Assembly (NCBI RefSeq): GCF_038719015.1
Contig: NZ_CP152276.1
Location: forward strand, 3,613,501-3,677,500
Direction: 5' to 3'
DNA: 64,000 nucleotides
Source: Nguyenibacter vanlangensis
GTDB lineage: Bacteria; Pseudomonadota; Alphaproteobacteria; Acetobacterales; Acetobacteraceae
Made by a program: the position numbers and the translations under genes. Positions 8,944 through 18,247 of the stretch are shown piece after piece. The notes under the pieces are model-generated. The model saw nothing but the letters and a program-made list of their open reading frames with translations, searched no databases and was not told the DNA's origin. How positions within the stretch are numbered: position 1 is the stretch's first letter; each line of letters opens with the position of its first letter.

Positions 8944-9098
8944 GTAACTCGAAATCGTGAAAGGCGCACGGAAACTCATCCTGCCGATATAAGCTTTTGC
9001 GTCGAGGCCGAGGACAGACGGCCGGATCGCGTCAAGGCAGGAGGGAACGGCAGCCGGCTTGCCCTGCAGAGAAAATCATCCCCGGAGGATTCGCGGCG

Positions 9099-10097
9099 AT
9101 GTCGAAAAAGTCGCTCCTGTGGATAGTGGCGGCCGTTGTTCTGGTCGCCTCCTATTTCGGCTACCAATATTGGCAGCAGATGCAGTCGGCGCTGCCGAAG
9201 GGAATCGCATCGGGTAACGGACGGATCGAGGCAAAACTCGTCGATATCACCGCCAAGGAAGCGCTCCGGGTGCAGGAAATCCGCGCCGATGAGGGCGATC
9301 TGGTCAACCCGGGCCAGGTTCTGGTCCTGCTGGATACGTCCACATTGCAGGCGCAGCTTCAAGAGGCAAAGTTGAACGTCGCGGCGACGCAGGAAAAAGT
9401 GGCCGTGGTCCGGGCTGCGATCATCAAGACGCAAAGCGAGATCAATCTCGCCAATATCGAGGTCAGGCGCAGTAGCGCGCTCGTCGCGGAACGTGCCGGT
9501 TCGCAACGGGAACTCGACGTCCGTAGGACGGCGGTACAGACCACGACGGCCGGACTTCAGGAAAACGAAGCCCAGTTACGCACGATTGAACAACAGGTCA
9601 AAGTCGCCGAGGCCCAGGTGTCGACGATCCAAACCCGAATTGACGATGCAACGCTGAAATCGCCGGTCAGGGGAAGAGTGCTCTATCGGCTGGTCGAAGT
9701 TGGCGAGGTCCTGGGGCCGGGCGGTAAGGCGTTGACGCTGGTAAACCTGAACGACGTGTACATGGAAATATTCCTCCCGTCGGAGCAGGCGGCGAAGGTG
9801 AAAATCGGCGCCGAGGCGCGGATCGTGCTCGACGTTCTCCCCAATCGCCCCGTCGCGGGATATGTCAGCTTCGTGTCGCCCGAAGCGCAGTTCACACCCA
9901 AACAGGTCGAGACCCGCAGTGAGCGGGAGAAGCTGATGTTCCGGGTCAAGATCCGCGTGCCTGAGCAGACGGTGGAGTCCTATATCGACGTCGTCAAGAC
10001 CGGCGTGCGGGGCGTCGGCTACGTGAAAATAGATCAAGCGACCGCCTGGCCGGCCTCGCTTGAGCACGCCATATCTCCCGCAAAAGACGGAGGATAG
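9099..10097 (+). CDS. HlyD/YbhG-type periplasmic adaptor (membrane fusion protein)
   Basis: A 332-residue protein. It has an N-terminal signal/anchor helix (LLWIVAAVVLVASYFGY), a biotinyl-lipoyl half motif around VQEIRADEGDLVNPGQVLVLLD, a long coiled-coil hairpin (about residues 85-180) and a second lipoyl half (SPVRGRVLYRLVEVGEVL). GGAGGA lies nine bases before ATG 9099. It is the first gene of a complete tripartite ABC exporter running to 15912. Closest in plan to the E. coli ybhG-ybhFSR system. Substrate unknown; drugs or sterol-like compounds are possible. Confidence 0.88.
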   Translation: MSKKSLLWIVAAVVLVASYFGYQYWQQMQSALPKGIASGNGRIEAKLVDITAKEALRVQEIRADEGDLVNPGQVLVLLDTSTLQAQLQEAKLNVAATQEKVAVVRAAIIKTQSEINLANIEVRRSSALVAERAGSQRELDVRRTAVQTTTAGLQENEAQLRTIEQQVKVAEAQVSTIQTRIDDATLKSPVRGRVLYRLVEVGEVLGPGGKALTLVNLNDVYMEIFLPSEQAAKVKIGAEARIVLDVLPNRPVAGYVSFVSPEAQFTPKQVETRSEREKLMFRVKIRVPEQTVESYIDVVKTGVRGVGYVKIDQATAWPASLEHAISPAKDGG

Positions 10098-10203
10098 AGG
10101 CCGGTCCCGTTCGAACGGATTCGTTTGAACGGGTGAAACTGCACGATAAAATAACAATGTAGGGCATTTCCACTGATCCGCGGTTCAGTGGAAATGCTCC
10201 AGG
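10096..10203 (+). repeat. double-hairpin intergenic repeat, copy 3
   Basis: Lies between the adaptor gene and the ABC gene. The second hairpin is a perfect 13-bp stem (GCATTTCCACTGA / TCAGTGGAAATGC); the first has one mismatch. It sits inside the exporter operon and could act as a processing or attenuation structure. Confidence 0.85.
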
Positions 10204-10334
10204 CACCGGTCGAATCGTAAAGGGCGGAAGCTGCCGCGCATTCACGCCGGCAACTGGCAGGCGCCGGGGCAATAAACATCAACGAAGCGTCACGACGGCG
10301 ACGATGCCGCCGTAACACGCCAGAGAACCAATCC

Positions 10335-13121
10335 ATGTCAGACACTGCGCCTCATGCGTCGCCTGCCATGTCCGCCAGCGTGCCGGTGGTGTCCATACAG
10401 GACGTCACCCATCGCTATGGCGGGGTCGCGGCGCTCGATGGGTTCTCCCTCGATATTCCCGCCGGGCGCATGGTCGGCATCATCGGGCCGGACGGCGTCG
10501 GCAAATCGACGCTCCTGGCGCTGGTCGCCGGATCCAAGAAGATGCAACGGGGCAAAGTGATCGTCCTGGGCGGGGACATCGCGGATCTGCGGCACCGGCG
10601 GGAGGCATGCCCGCGGATCGCCTACATGCCGCAGGGCCTGGGCAAGAATCTCTATTTCGAACTCAGCGTACAAGAGAACGTCGATTTCATGGCCCGGCTC
10701 TTTGGCCTGACCGCCGCCGAGCGCCTGGCCCGCATCAGGGTATTGCTGGACGGCACGGGGCTTGCGCCCTTTCCCGACCGTCCTGCCGGCAAGCTGTCGG
10801 GTGGAATGAAACAGAAGGTGGGGCTCTGCGGCGCGCTGGTGCACGACCCCGACCTGCTCATTCTCGATGAACCGACGACCGGCGTCGATCCGCTGTCCCG
10901 TCGGCAGTTCTGGGCGCTGATCGACGAGGTCCGCGCCGGGCGCCCCGGCATGAGCGTCATCATCTCGACGGCCTACATGGACGAGGCCCAGCAATGGGAC
11001 TGGATCGTGGCCATGGACGCCGGACGTGTTCTCGCGACGGGCACCCCCGCGGAACTGATGGCGCGAACCGGCACGACCGACCTCGAAAAATGCTTCATCG
11101 CCCTGTTGCCCGAGGAAAAACGCACCGGCCACGTCGATCTCGCCATACCGCCGCGGCCGGCCGGCAAGCGCGAAATCGCCATTGACGCCGAAGGGCTGAC
11201 GCGGCGCTTCGGCAGCTTCGTCGCCGTCGATCATGTCTCCCTGACGATCGAGCGTGGAGAGATTTTCGGCTTTCTCGGCTCCAATGGCTGCGGCAAATCC
11301 ACGACCATGAAAATGTTGACGGGATTGCTGCCGCCGACCGAGGGCAGCGCCAGGCTGTTTGGTCAGTCGGTCGATGCCGGCAGCATCGTGGTGCGAAAGA
11401 ACATCGGCTACATGACGCAGGCATTCTCGCTCTATGGCGAGCTTACGGTCCGGCAGAACCTCGTTCTCGACGCGCGCCTCTATCACATGCCGCCCGACAG
11501 GGCCAAGGCGCGGATCGACGAGCTTGTCGAGAAATTCGGGCTCGGCCCCTATCTCGACGCATTGGCCGGCGCGTTGCCCATGGGCTTGCGCCAGCGCCTG
11601 TCGCTGGCGGTCGCTGTCCTGCATGGCCCGGAATTGCTCATTCTGGACGAACCCACGTCGGGCGTCGATCCCGTTGCACGCGACAGTTTCTGGGAATTGC
11701 TGATCGACCTCTCGCGCCGGCAGGGCGTTACGATTTTCGTGACCACGCATTTCATGAACGAGGCAATGCGGTGCGACAGAATCTCGCTCATGCATGCGGG
11801 CAGGGTCCTCGCCGCCGACGCGCCGCGGAAACTGATCGAGGCGCAAAACGCTACCACCCTGGAAGACGCCTTCATCGCCTATATGGAGGATGCGATCGGA
11901 GAGGCGGCGTCCGGCGCGCAGGGCGAGGCGAAGCCGGACATCGGCGGATCGCCGTCAGCCGCCGCGCCGCCGCATGGGGCGCCCTCCGGGCTTTCATTGC
12001 GTCTGACGCGGCTGCTCGCCTACAGCGTCAACGAAACGATGCAGATCCTGCGCGATCCGGTCCGCCTGGCCTTCGCCTTTGTCGGCTCGGCCCTGCTGAT
12101 GCTCATCTTCGGGTTCGGAATCACCACGGACGTCGAACATATTCGTTATGCGACCTTCGATCTCGACCAGACGTTTGAAAGCCGGACCTATCTCGAACAA
12201 TATGAGGGCACGCCGCGATATTTCACGCAGATGCTTCCGGTCCGCTCGGCCGGCGATGCGCTGGCGCGCATGCAGTCGGACAGGATCTCGCTCGTTCTGG
12301 AGATGCCTCCGAATTTCGGCCGGGATCTCCGCAGGGACTCAAGGCCGGAAGTTCTTGCCGAGATAGACGGCGCGGACACGTTCCGTGGCGAAACCATCGC
12401 GCAATATGTTCAAGGCGTCCAGGACGAGATCCTGCGCAATCCCCCAAGCGGGCTGGAGATCACCCCGCAGAAATACACCGCAAATTTCCAGGACCGCTAT
12501 ATGTACAACCCGACGTTCGAAAGCGTCTATGCGATGGTGCCCAGCATCCCGCCGATCCTGCTCATCCTCATCCCGGCGATCCTGATGGCGGTCAGCGTCG
12601 TGCGGGAGAAGGAACTGGGCTCGATCATCAATTTCTACGTGACGCCGACCGGCCGGCTCGAATATCTCCTGGGCAAGCAGCTTCCCTATGTCGCGATCGG
12701 CATGATGAACTATGCCGTCCTGGTGACGATGGCCCTCATCGTCTTCGATGTACCGCTCAAAGGCAGCTTTCTGGTTTTGACGCTTTGCACATTGCTGTAT
12801 GTCGTCGCCACGACGGGCATCGGCATGGTCATCTCAACCTTCACCAGCAGCCAGGTCGCCGCCGTCTTCGTAACGACGATCATCACGCTTCTGCCCACCA
12901 TACAGTTTTCCGGCTTCCTGCAGCCGGTCTCGACGCTCGCGGGCCGGGCGCGATTCGTAGGGACGATCTGGCCCACGACCTATTACATGCATGCCAGCAA
13001 GGGCGCCTTCACCAAGGGCCTCGGCGCGGATCTCCTGATGCAGGACGTCATTTTCCTCGGGTGCTGCATTCCCGTTCTCTGGACCGTGAGCGCGCTCATA
13101 CTCAGGAAGCAGGAGAAGTAG
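10335..13121 (+). CDS. fused ABC exporter subunit: two ATPase domains plus ABC-2 permease
   Basis: A 928-residue RbbA/YbhF-S-like fusion. NBD1 has Walker A GPDGVGKST, signature LSGGMKQK and Walker B LLILDEPTTGVDP. NBD2 has Walker A GSNGCGKST and Walker B LLILDEPTSGVDP, but a degenerate signature (LPMGLRQRLSLA in place of LSGGQ). From about residue 555 an ABC-2 permease follows, with one N-terminal helix, a large periplasmic loop and five C-terminal helices. ATP use at one canonical and one degenerate site is common in asymmetric exporters. The next gene starts two bases after its stop. Confidence 0.92.
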   Translation: MSDTAPHASPAMSASVPVVSIQDVTHRYGGVAALDGFSLDIPAGRMVGIIGPDGVGKSTLLALVAGSKKMQRGKVIVLGGDIADLRHRREACPRIAYMPQGLGKNLYFELSVQENVDFMARLFGLTAAERLARIRVLLDGTGLAPFPDRPAGKLSGGMKQKVGLCGALVHDPDLLILDEPTTGVDPLSRRQFWALIDEVRAGRPGMSVIISTAYMDEAQQWDWIVAMDAGRVLATGTPAELMARTGTTDLEKCFIALLPEEKRTGHVDLAIPPRPAGKREIAIDAEGLTRRFGSFVAVDHVSLTIERGEIFGFLGSNGCGKSTTMKMLTGLLPPTEGSARLFGQSVDAGSIVVRKNIGYMTQAFSLYGELTVRQNLVLDARLYHMPPDRAKARIDELVEKFGLGPYLDALAGALPMGLRQRLSLAVAVLHGPELLILDEPTSGVDPVARDSFWELLIDLSRRQGVTIFVTTHFMNEAMRCDRISLMHAGRVLAADAPRKLIEAQNATTLEDAFIAYMEDAIGEAASGAQGEAKPDIGGSPSAAAPPHGAPSGLSLRLTRLLAYSVNETMQILRDPVRLAFAFVGSALLMLIFGFGITTDVEHIRYATFDLDQTFESRTYLEQYEGTPRYFTQMLPVRSAGDALARMQSDRISLVLEMPPNFGRDLRRDSRPEVLAEIDGADTFRGETIAQYVQGVQDEILRNPPSGLEITPQKYTANFQDRYMYNPTFESVYAMVPSIPPILLILIPAILMAVSVVREKELGSIINFYVTPTGRLEYLLGKQLPYVAIGMMNYAVLVTMALIVFDVPLKGSFLVLTLCTLLYVVATTGIGMVISTFTSSQVAAVFVTTIITLLPTIQFSGFLQPVSTLAGRARFVGTIWPTTYYMHASKGAFTKGLGADLLMQDVIFLGCCIPVLWTVSALILRKQEK

Positions 13122-13123
13122 CG

Positions 13124-14248
13124 GTGTCCTCGCTCATCAACATTTTCTGGCTCGGCATCAAGGAATTGCGAAGCGTCGGCAGCGACCTGGTGATGATCTT
13201 CTTCGTCGCGTATTCGTTCACAGGGGCGATCTACGCTCAGGCTACCGGCACATCCAGCGAGGTCAACAACGCGTCGATCGCCTTTACCGACGAGGACGGG
13301 TCCGCATTGTCCGGACAATTGATGGATGCCTTCTATCCGCCGCGCTTCCAGACGCCCCAGGCGATCGCCGCGGCGGACGTCGAAACCGCGATGGACGAGG
13401 GACGGTTCATGTTCGTCGTCGTGATTCCACCGAGGTTCGAAGCCGATCTGCGCGCGGGGCGCCACCCCGACGTGCAGTTGAACATCGACGCGACCGCCAT
13501 GCAGCAGGCCGCCATCGGCGGCGGCTATATCAAAAATATAATCGGCGATCGCATTTCCAGCTTTTTCAGGCGCTCCGACGCATCGGCGCAACCGGCGATC
13601 AATCTGGTCATTCGCCGGCTGTTCAATCCCAACGGAGAGACATCCTGGTTCGCGAGCGTCGTCGCGATCATCAATCAGATCACGCTGCTCACGATTGTCC
13701 TGACCGGTGCCGCGGTGATCCGCGAGCGCGAGCACGGAACATTGGAGCATCTGCTCGTGATGCCGCTGACGGCCTTCGAGATCGCAATGGCAAAAGTCTG
13801 GGCCAACAGTCTCGTCATTCTGGTTGCAACGGCGCTGTCCCTCTATCTCATCGTCATGAAGGCGCTGCACGTGCCGTTTGCCGGCTCGATTTCCCTGTGG
13901 TTCCTGGGCGTTCTGCTCTACCTGTTTTTCGCGACGGCGCTGGGTCTCTTCCTGGGCACGATTTCCCGTTCGATGGCGCAATTCGCGCTTCTGATCATCT
14001 TTGTCAACGTCATGCTGCAACTTCTTTCCGGCGGATCCACTCCTGTCGAAAGCCAGCCGACCTGGCTCCAGTACATGACCTTCTTTCTTCCATCGCGTCA
14101 TTTCGTCAGCTTTTCCCAAAAGATCATTTATCGCGGTGGCGGAATCGACGCCGTCTGGCGTCAATTCGCAATGGTCGGCGCAATCGGCCTGGCGTTCTTT
14201 GTCTACAGTCTGGCGCTCTTTCGAAAATCGATAGCCGTGACCAAGTAG
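13124..14248 (+). CDS. ABC-2 family permease, second exporter subunit
   Basis: A 374-residue protein starting with GTG at 13124, two bases after the previous stop, with AGGAGAAG as ribosome-binding site. One N-terminal helix, a periplasmic domain of about 150 residues, and then five helices starting near FASVVAIINQITLLTIVLTG; REREHGTLEHLLVMPL is the typical ABC-2 coupling segment. It should pair with the permease half of the fused subunit to make the inner-membrane channel. Confidence 0.9.
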   Translation: MSSLINIFWLGIKELRSVGSDLVMIFFVAYSFTGAIYAQATGTSSEVNNASIAFTDEDGSALSGQLMDAFYPPRFQTPQAIAAADVETAMDEGRFMFVVVIPPRFEADLRAGRHPDVQLNIDATAMQQAAIGGGYIKNIIGDRISSFFRRSDASAQPAINLVIRRLFNPNGETSWFASVVAIINQITLLTIVLTGAAVIREREHGTLEHLLVMPLTAFEIAMAKVWANSLVILVATALSLYLIVMKALHVPFAGSISLWFLGVLLYLFFATALGLFLGTISRSMAQFALLIIFVNVMLQLLSGGSTPVESQPTWLQYMTFFLPSRHFVSFSQKIIYRGGGIDAVWRQFAMVGAIGLAFFVYSLALFRKSIAVTK

Positions 14249-14259
14249 GACCGAAAGCG

Positions 14260-15912
14260 ATGAACGGCGCAACGCCATGTGACGGAGAGCGGCGGGTGAT
14301 GGGCGATCGTCGGAATGCAGCGCGCGCGGCTCGCCATGCGCCTCTCGTGCTCGGGGGCGGAATTGCGGCGTTCTGGATGGCGCTGATGCTGAATGGCTGC
14401 GCCGTGGGGCCCGACTTCGTCGCGCCGAAACCCGAAATTCAGAACAACTGGATCGAAAGCACCGATGCACGGGTCGTGACCACGGGCGACGTGATGAGTC
14501 ACTGGTGGCGAACGTTCAACGATCCGACGCTCGATCGATTGATCCAGATCGCCGCGACGCAGAATCTGCCGGTCCGGGTTGCCGGCCTCAGGATTCTGGA
14601 AGCCCGGGCGCAATTGGGCGTCGCGATCGGCAGCATGTATCCACAAACGCAAGAGGGCTTCGGCGCTGCGCAGGAAAACCTGATCAGCTCGCGTCTTGCC
14701 AACCAGGCCAATCTCCAGCATTCCTTCGCCAGCTTCGCTCTCGGCTTCGACGCAAGCTGGGAACTGGATTTCTGGGGGCGCTTCCGGCGCAATGTCGAGG
14801 CCGCCGGCGCCAACATGGGCGCCACGGTCGCGGATTATGACGACGCACTGGTCTCGCTCACTGCCGAGGTCGCACGCACCTACGCCATGATACGCACCTA
14901 CGAGGTATTCATTCAGATCACACGCGAGAACGCCCGCGTCCAGAGAGAGGGCCTGGACATCGCCACGTCGCGCTTTCGCAACGGTGCCACCTCCGAACTC
15001 GACGCCAGCCAGGCGCGCACATTGCTGGAGAGCACGCTTGCCGATATCGCGCCGTTGCAATCCAGCGAACAGCAGGCAAAAAACGCTCTCAGCACGCTGC
15101 TGGGGCGCCCCCCGGGCAGCGTCGACGCGTTGCTGTACGGCCCGCAATACATCCCGACGGCATCCAGCAGGGTGGTAGTCGGAATACCGGCGGAATTGCT
15201 GCGGCGGCGACCGGACATCCGGGCCGCCGAGTTGAGAGCGGCAACGGAGAGCGCGCGCATCGGCGTCGCCAAGGCAGACCTCTATCCAAGGTTCACGCTC
15301 TTCGGCGAGATCGGCGTGCAAAGCAGCAGCATGTCCACCTTCCTCGCACCCGGCAGCCGGTTCTTCACGACCGGGCCGGGCTTCAGATGGCCCATTCTGA
15401 ACTACGGACGGCTAACGAATAACGTCCGGGCGCAGGACGCGCGTTTTCAACAGGCGGCCGTCACATACCAAGATACCGTGCTCAAGGCCCAGCGCGAGGT
15501 CGAGGATGCGCTGATCGGTTTTCTCAAGGCGCAGGACAGCGCAATCAATGCGCAAAGATCCGTGCAGGCCGGGCAACGCTCGGTGCAGTTGTCGCTGACA
15601 CGGTATCGCGAAGGAGCCGAGGATTATCAGCGCGTCGTCGATTCGCAGCGGATTCTTCTGCAGTCGGAAAACAGGCTGGCCGATACGCAATCTTCCATCG
15701 CGACCTATCTCATCGCGCTTTATAAGGCTTTGGGCGGGGGGTGGGAGGTCGGGGCAGGAAAGCCGATCATACCCGAAGCCATGCAGGCCGAAATGGCGCG
15801 TCGTACCAACTGGGGAAAATTGCTGCCGGCCCACCCACCGCCGGCGACGGACGAATTGGCGCCCCCAACCCCGGCGGGAAAAGCCCCGATTCTGCGAAAG
15901 CCCATCTGGTGA
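14260..15912 (+). CDS. NodT-family outer-membrane efflux lipoprotein
   Basis: A 550-residue protein. The N-terminus is long, with a lipobox LNGC (MALMLNGC) after about 45 residues, followed by AVGPDFVAPKPE, the standard opening of RND/NodT channels; two OEP repeats with long helices follow. ATG 14260 starts 11 bases after the permease stop with AGGA upstream; a later ATG at 14299 is also possible and would shorten the leader. It completes the exporter with the adaptor and ABC subunits. Confidence 0.92.
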   Translation: MNGATPCDGERRVMGDRRNAARAARHAPLVLGGGIAAFWMALMLNGCAVGPDFVAPKPEIQNNWIESTDARVVTTGDVMSHWWRTFNDPTLDRLIQIAATQNLPVRVAGLRILEARAQLGVAIGSMYPQTQEGFGAAQENLISSRLANQANLQHSFASFALGFDASWELDFWGRFRRNVEAAGANMGATVADYDDALVSLTAEVARTYAMIRTYEVFIQITRENARVQREGLDIATSRFRNGATSELDASQARTLLESTLADIAPLQSSEQQAKNALSTLLGRPPGSVDALLYGPQYIPTASSRVVVGIPAELLRRRPDIRAAELRAATESARIGVAKADLYPRFTLFGEIGVQSSSMSTFLAPGSRFFTTGPGFRWPILNYGRLTNNVRAQDARFQQAAVTYQDTVLKAQREVEDALIGFLKAQDSAINAQRSVQAGQRSVQLSLTRYREGAEDYQRVVDSQRILLQSENRLADTQSSIATYLIALYKALGGGWEVGAGKPIIPEAMQAEMARRTNWGKLLPAHPPPATDELAPPTPAGKAPILRKPIW

Positions 15913-15996
15913 CAGGTCGCTCGTAACGCGCGGCGAAATGGCACCGAGGTTCGTGGTCCACGCCACCGCCTCCAGATCCTCCGAGGGGAGAAACTC

Positions 15997-16836
15997 ATGG
16001 GAAAGACCGAAAAATCTTCAGCCTCCGACGCCACGCTCAGCCAGGACGGTTCCCCTGGAACGGAAAAGCTGCGCCGGAAAGATTACGAGGCGGAACTGGC
16101 GCGGCTCCATGTCGAACTCGTGCAGCTCCAGGAGTGGGTCCGGCGCGAGAAGAAAAAGATTTGCATTGTCTTCGAAGGCCGCGACGGTGCCGGAAAGGGC
16201 GGTGTGATCAAGGCGATCACCGAGCGGGTCAGTCCGCGCACCTTCCAGGTCGTGGCGCTGCCGGCGCCCACCGAGCGGGAAAAGTCGCAGATGTATGTGC
16301 AGCGCTATCTGGCGCATTTGCCGGCGGCATCGGAAATCGTAATTTTCGACCGAAGCTGGTACAACAGGGCCGGCGTCGAGCGGGTCATGGGTTTTTGCAC
16401 CGAGAAGGACGTCGAGGCGTTTTTCAGGGGCGTAACCCTGATCGAACGGGCGATGGTCGATTCCGGAATCATTCTCCTGAAATACTGGCTCGAGGTCAGT
16501 CGGGACGAACAGACCAGGCGTCTCGAATCCCGGATCAATGACGGCCGCAAGACATGGAAGCTCTCCGAAATGGATCTGAAATCCTATTCGTGCTGGCATG
16601 CCTATTCGCGCGCGCGTGACGAGATGTTCCAAAAAACGGATACGGGGTGGGCTCCGTGGTACATGGTCCGATCCGACGACAAGAAGCGCGCACGCCTCAA
16701 TATCATCACGCATATGCTGGGACGGATCCCCTATGACAAGACGCCGCGCCGAAAGGTCGAACTTCCGAAACGCGACAAGGCCAATGGCTACGTCGAACCC
16801 GATTACACATCCAAGCTGATTCCCGAATTGTTTTGA
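15997..16836 (+). CDS. ppk2: polyphosphate kinase 2 family protein
   Basis: A 279-residue single-domain PPK2: Walker A GRDGAGKGG at 61-69, Walker B FDRSWYNR at 117-124 and GVERVMGF after it, then the lid segment. PPK2 enzymes move phosphate between polyphosphate and nucleoside di- or monophosphates in the cytoplasm. The ribosome-binding site GAGGGGAG precedes ATG. It lies 84 bp after the efflux channel gene and may be co-transcribed, but no functional link is evident. Confidence 0.92.
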   Translation: MGKTEKSSASDATLSQDGSPGTEKLRRKDYEAELARLHVELVQLQEWVRREKKKICIVFEGRDGAGKGGVIKAITERVSPRTFQVVALPAPTEREKSQMYVQRYLAHLPAASEIVIFDRSWYNRAGVERVMGFCTEKDVEAFFRGVTLIERAMVDSGIILLKYWLEVSRDEQTRRLESRINDGRKTWKLSEMDLKSYSCWHAYSRARDEMFQKTDTGWAPWYMVRSDDKKRARLNIITHMLGRIPYDKTPRRKVELPKRDKANGYVEPDYTSKLIPELF

Positions 16837-16843
16837 CGGGGCA

Positions 16844-17018
16844 CCTTCGCCAGACTGCCGATCAGCGCGATCATCTCCGCACGGGCTTGTGTTGCCGGGT
16901 TCCGCTCGACTGTCTGGTCAACAATGCCGGCACCGCGCATCATGACAGCATCGAGAACACCACCGAAGACGCGTTCGATGCCCTCTATCGCGTCCACCTC
17001 AAGGGTGTCTTCTTCCTA
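16844..17018 (+). pseudogene. two-part mosaic scar: fragment of the 51.8-kb membrane gene joined to a fragment of the 8-kb SDR gene
   Basis: Bases 16844-16901 match 51805-51862 (3' end of the membrane gene) with two mismatches. Bases 16914-17018 match 8241-8345 (middle of the SDR gene) with about four mismatches, giving the peptide LVNNAGTAHHDSIENTTEDA. About twelve unrelated bases join them. The rest of 16837-17208 shows nothing else recognisable. Confidence 0.85.
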
Positions 17019-17208
17019 TGCGCAATAGGAAAGGCTGGCCTTCAATATTAAGGAATTTTCAAGAGCATGTTTGCGGTTGGAAATGAAGCAAGGCAGGAAG
17101 ACTGATTTCTTGGTGCAGGCATCATAAATGGGTCTATCCAGCCCCTGATGACCCACCGCGATCGTCACTTGCCCCGACGGGTCGTGCTTGCTTTGGAGGA
17201 AGCAACGG

Positions 17209-18153
17209 TCAGGAAGTCGGCCTGACGATGAACCGTTCGCGGTATTCGGCGGGAGAGAGGCCCGTGAGCCGAAGGAAGAGCTTCTTGAATGCGCCGACAT
17301 CCTGATAGCCGACCTCCCACGCGATCCGGTCCAATGAGAGCACGGTCGTTTCCAGAAGGTCCCGCGCGCGCTCCACGCGCAGATGCTGGGCATATTCTCT
17401 CGGCGCAATTCCGGTCGCCCTACGGAAGCGGCGCAGGAAAGTCCGTTCCCCCAGCGCCGAAACGCGGGACATTTCTGCAACGCTTGCCTCGCGGGCCGCA
17501 TCCGTACGCAACCAGTGCTGGACGGCCAGGATCGCGCGATCTCCATGGGTGAGAACCGGGACGAACTGGCGGTAATGGCGCTGGTCGCGTCTCGGTGGGT
17601 CGATCAGCAGGTCGCGCGCCGTCTCGGCCATGACGGCCGGTCCCAGCAGTTTTTCGATGAGGCGAAGACCAAGATCGGGCCAGGACATCACGCCTGCGAC
17701 GGTCAGGATGTCGCCGTCGTCCACCAGCAGCCGGTCGGGATCGACACGGATGGTGGGATACAAGGCCCGCAGCCGCTCGGCGGACTGCCAATGCGTCGTC
17801 GCTGGCCGACCGTCGAGCAAGCCGGTGGCTGCAAGCAGGAACGTGCCGGCGCACACGGCGGCAAGGATCGTGCCGTTCGTGTGGCAGGTTCGCATCCATG
17901 CCAGAAGGCCGCCCATTGTCTCGGGTACGGGTGATCCGCTCAGGGCAGGGGGAAGGATGATCACGGCAGGCGCCGTGGCAGGGCGCCGGTCCTCCGCGAT
18001 TGTCGTGACGCGGAGCAACGGCCCGTGCCGGTCGAAATGCGTTCGGGCCCGTTCGTCGGCGACGGCGAAGAGATCGGCCATGCCGTGCAAGGCAGCCTGC
18101 TGCGCGCCGGGATAGGCGACGAGAACGATTTCATGCAGCGCCTGTGTCGTCAT
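17209..18153 (-). CDS. GlxA-family transcriptional regulator (DJ-1/PfpI domain plus AraC HTH)
   Basis: A 314-residue protein. The N-terminal DJ-1-like domain has the nucleophile-elbow segment ILAAVCAGTFLLAATGLLDGR; the C-terminal AraC HTH domain spans about 215-310 (LGERTFLRRFRRATGIAPREY and IAWEVGYQDVGAFKKLFLRLTG). It is divergent from the cysteine hydrolase and cupin pair at 18248-19128 and is the likely regulator of them. Confidence 0.9.
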   Translation of the reverse strand: MTTQALHEIVLVAYPGAQQAALHGMADLFAVADERARTHFDRHGPLLRVTTIAEDRRPATAPAVIILPPALSGSPVPETMGGLLAWMRTCHTNGTILAAVCAGTFLLAATGLLDGRPATTHWQSAERLRALYPTIRVDPDRLLVDDGDILTVAGVMSWPDLGLRLIEKLLGPAVMAETARDLLIDPPRRDQRHYRQFVPVLTHGDRAILAVQHWLRTDAAREASVAEMSRVSALGERTFLRRFRRATGIAPREYAQHLRVERARDLLETTVLSLDRIAWEVGYQDVGAFKKLFLRLTGLSPAEYRERFIVRPTS

Positions 18154-18247
18154 GTGTCGGATATGACCATGATTTTGTCTTTCCCGCCACTGGGGCGGCG
18201 GTCACAGCGCCGCTATTCTGGCCGCATCAGAGCAAAAGGAAGCGGAT

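Noticed and set aside
10338-11846. 502-codon minus-strand open frame
   Set aside because: Antisense to the fused ABC gene with its Walker motifs.
12983-14470. 495-codon minus-strand open frame
   Set aside because: Antisense to the permease gene; its composition is that of a shadow frame.
15766-15912. frameshift at the end of the efflux channel gene
   Set aside because: The Pro-rich tail is unusual but stays in one frame and such tails occur in the family.
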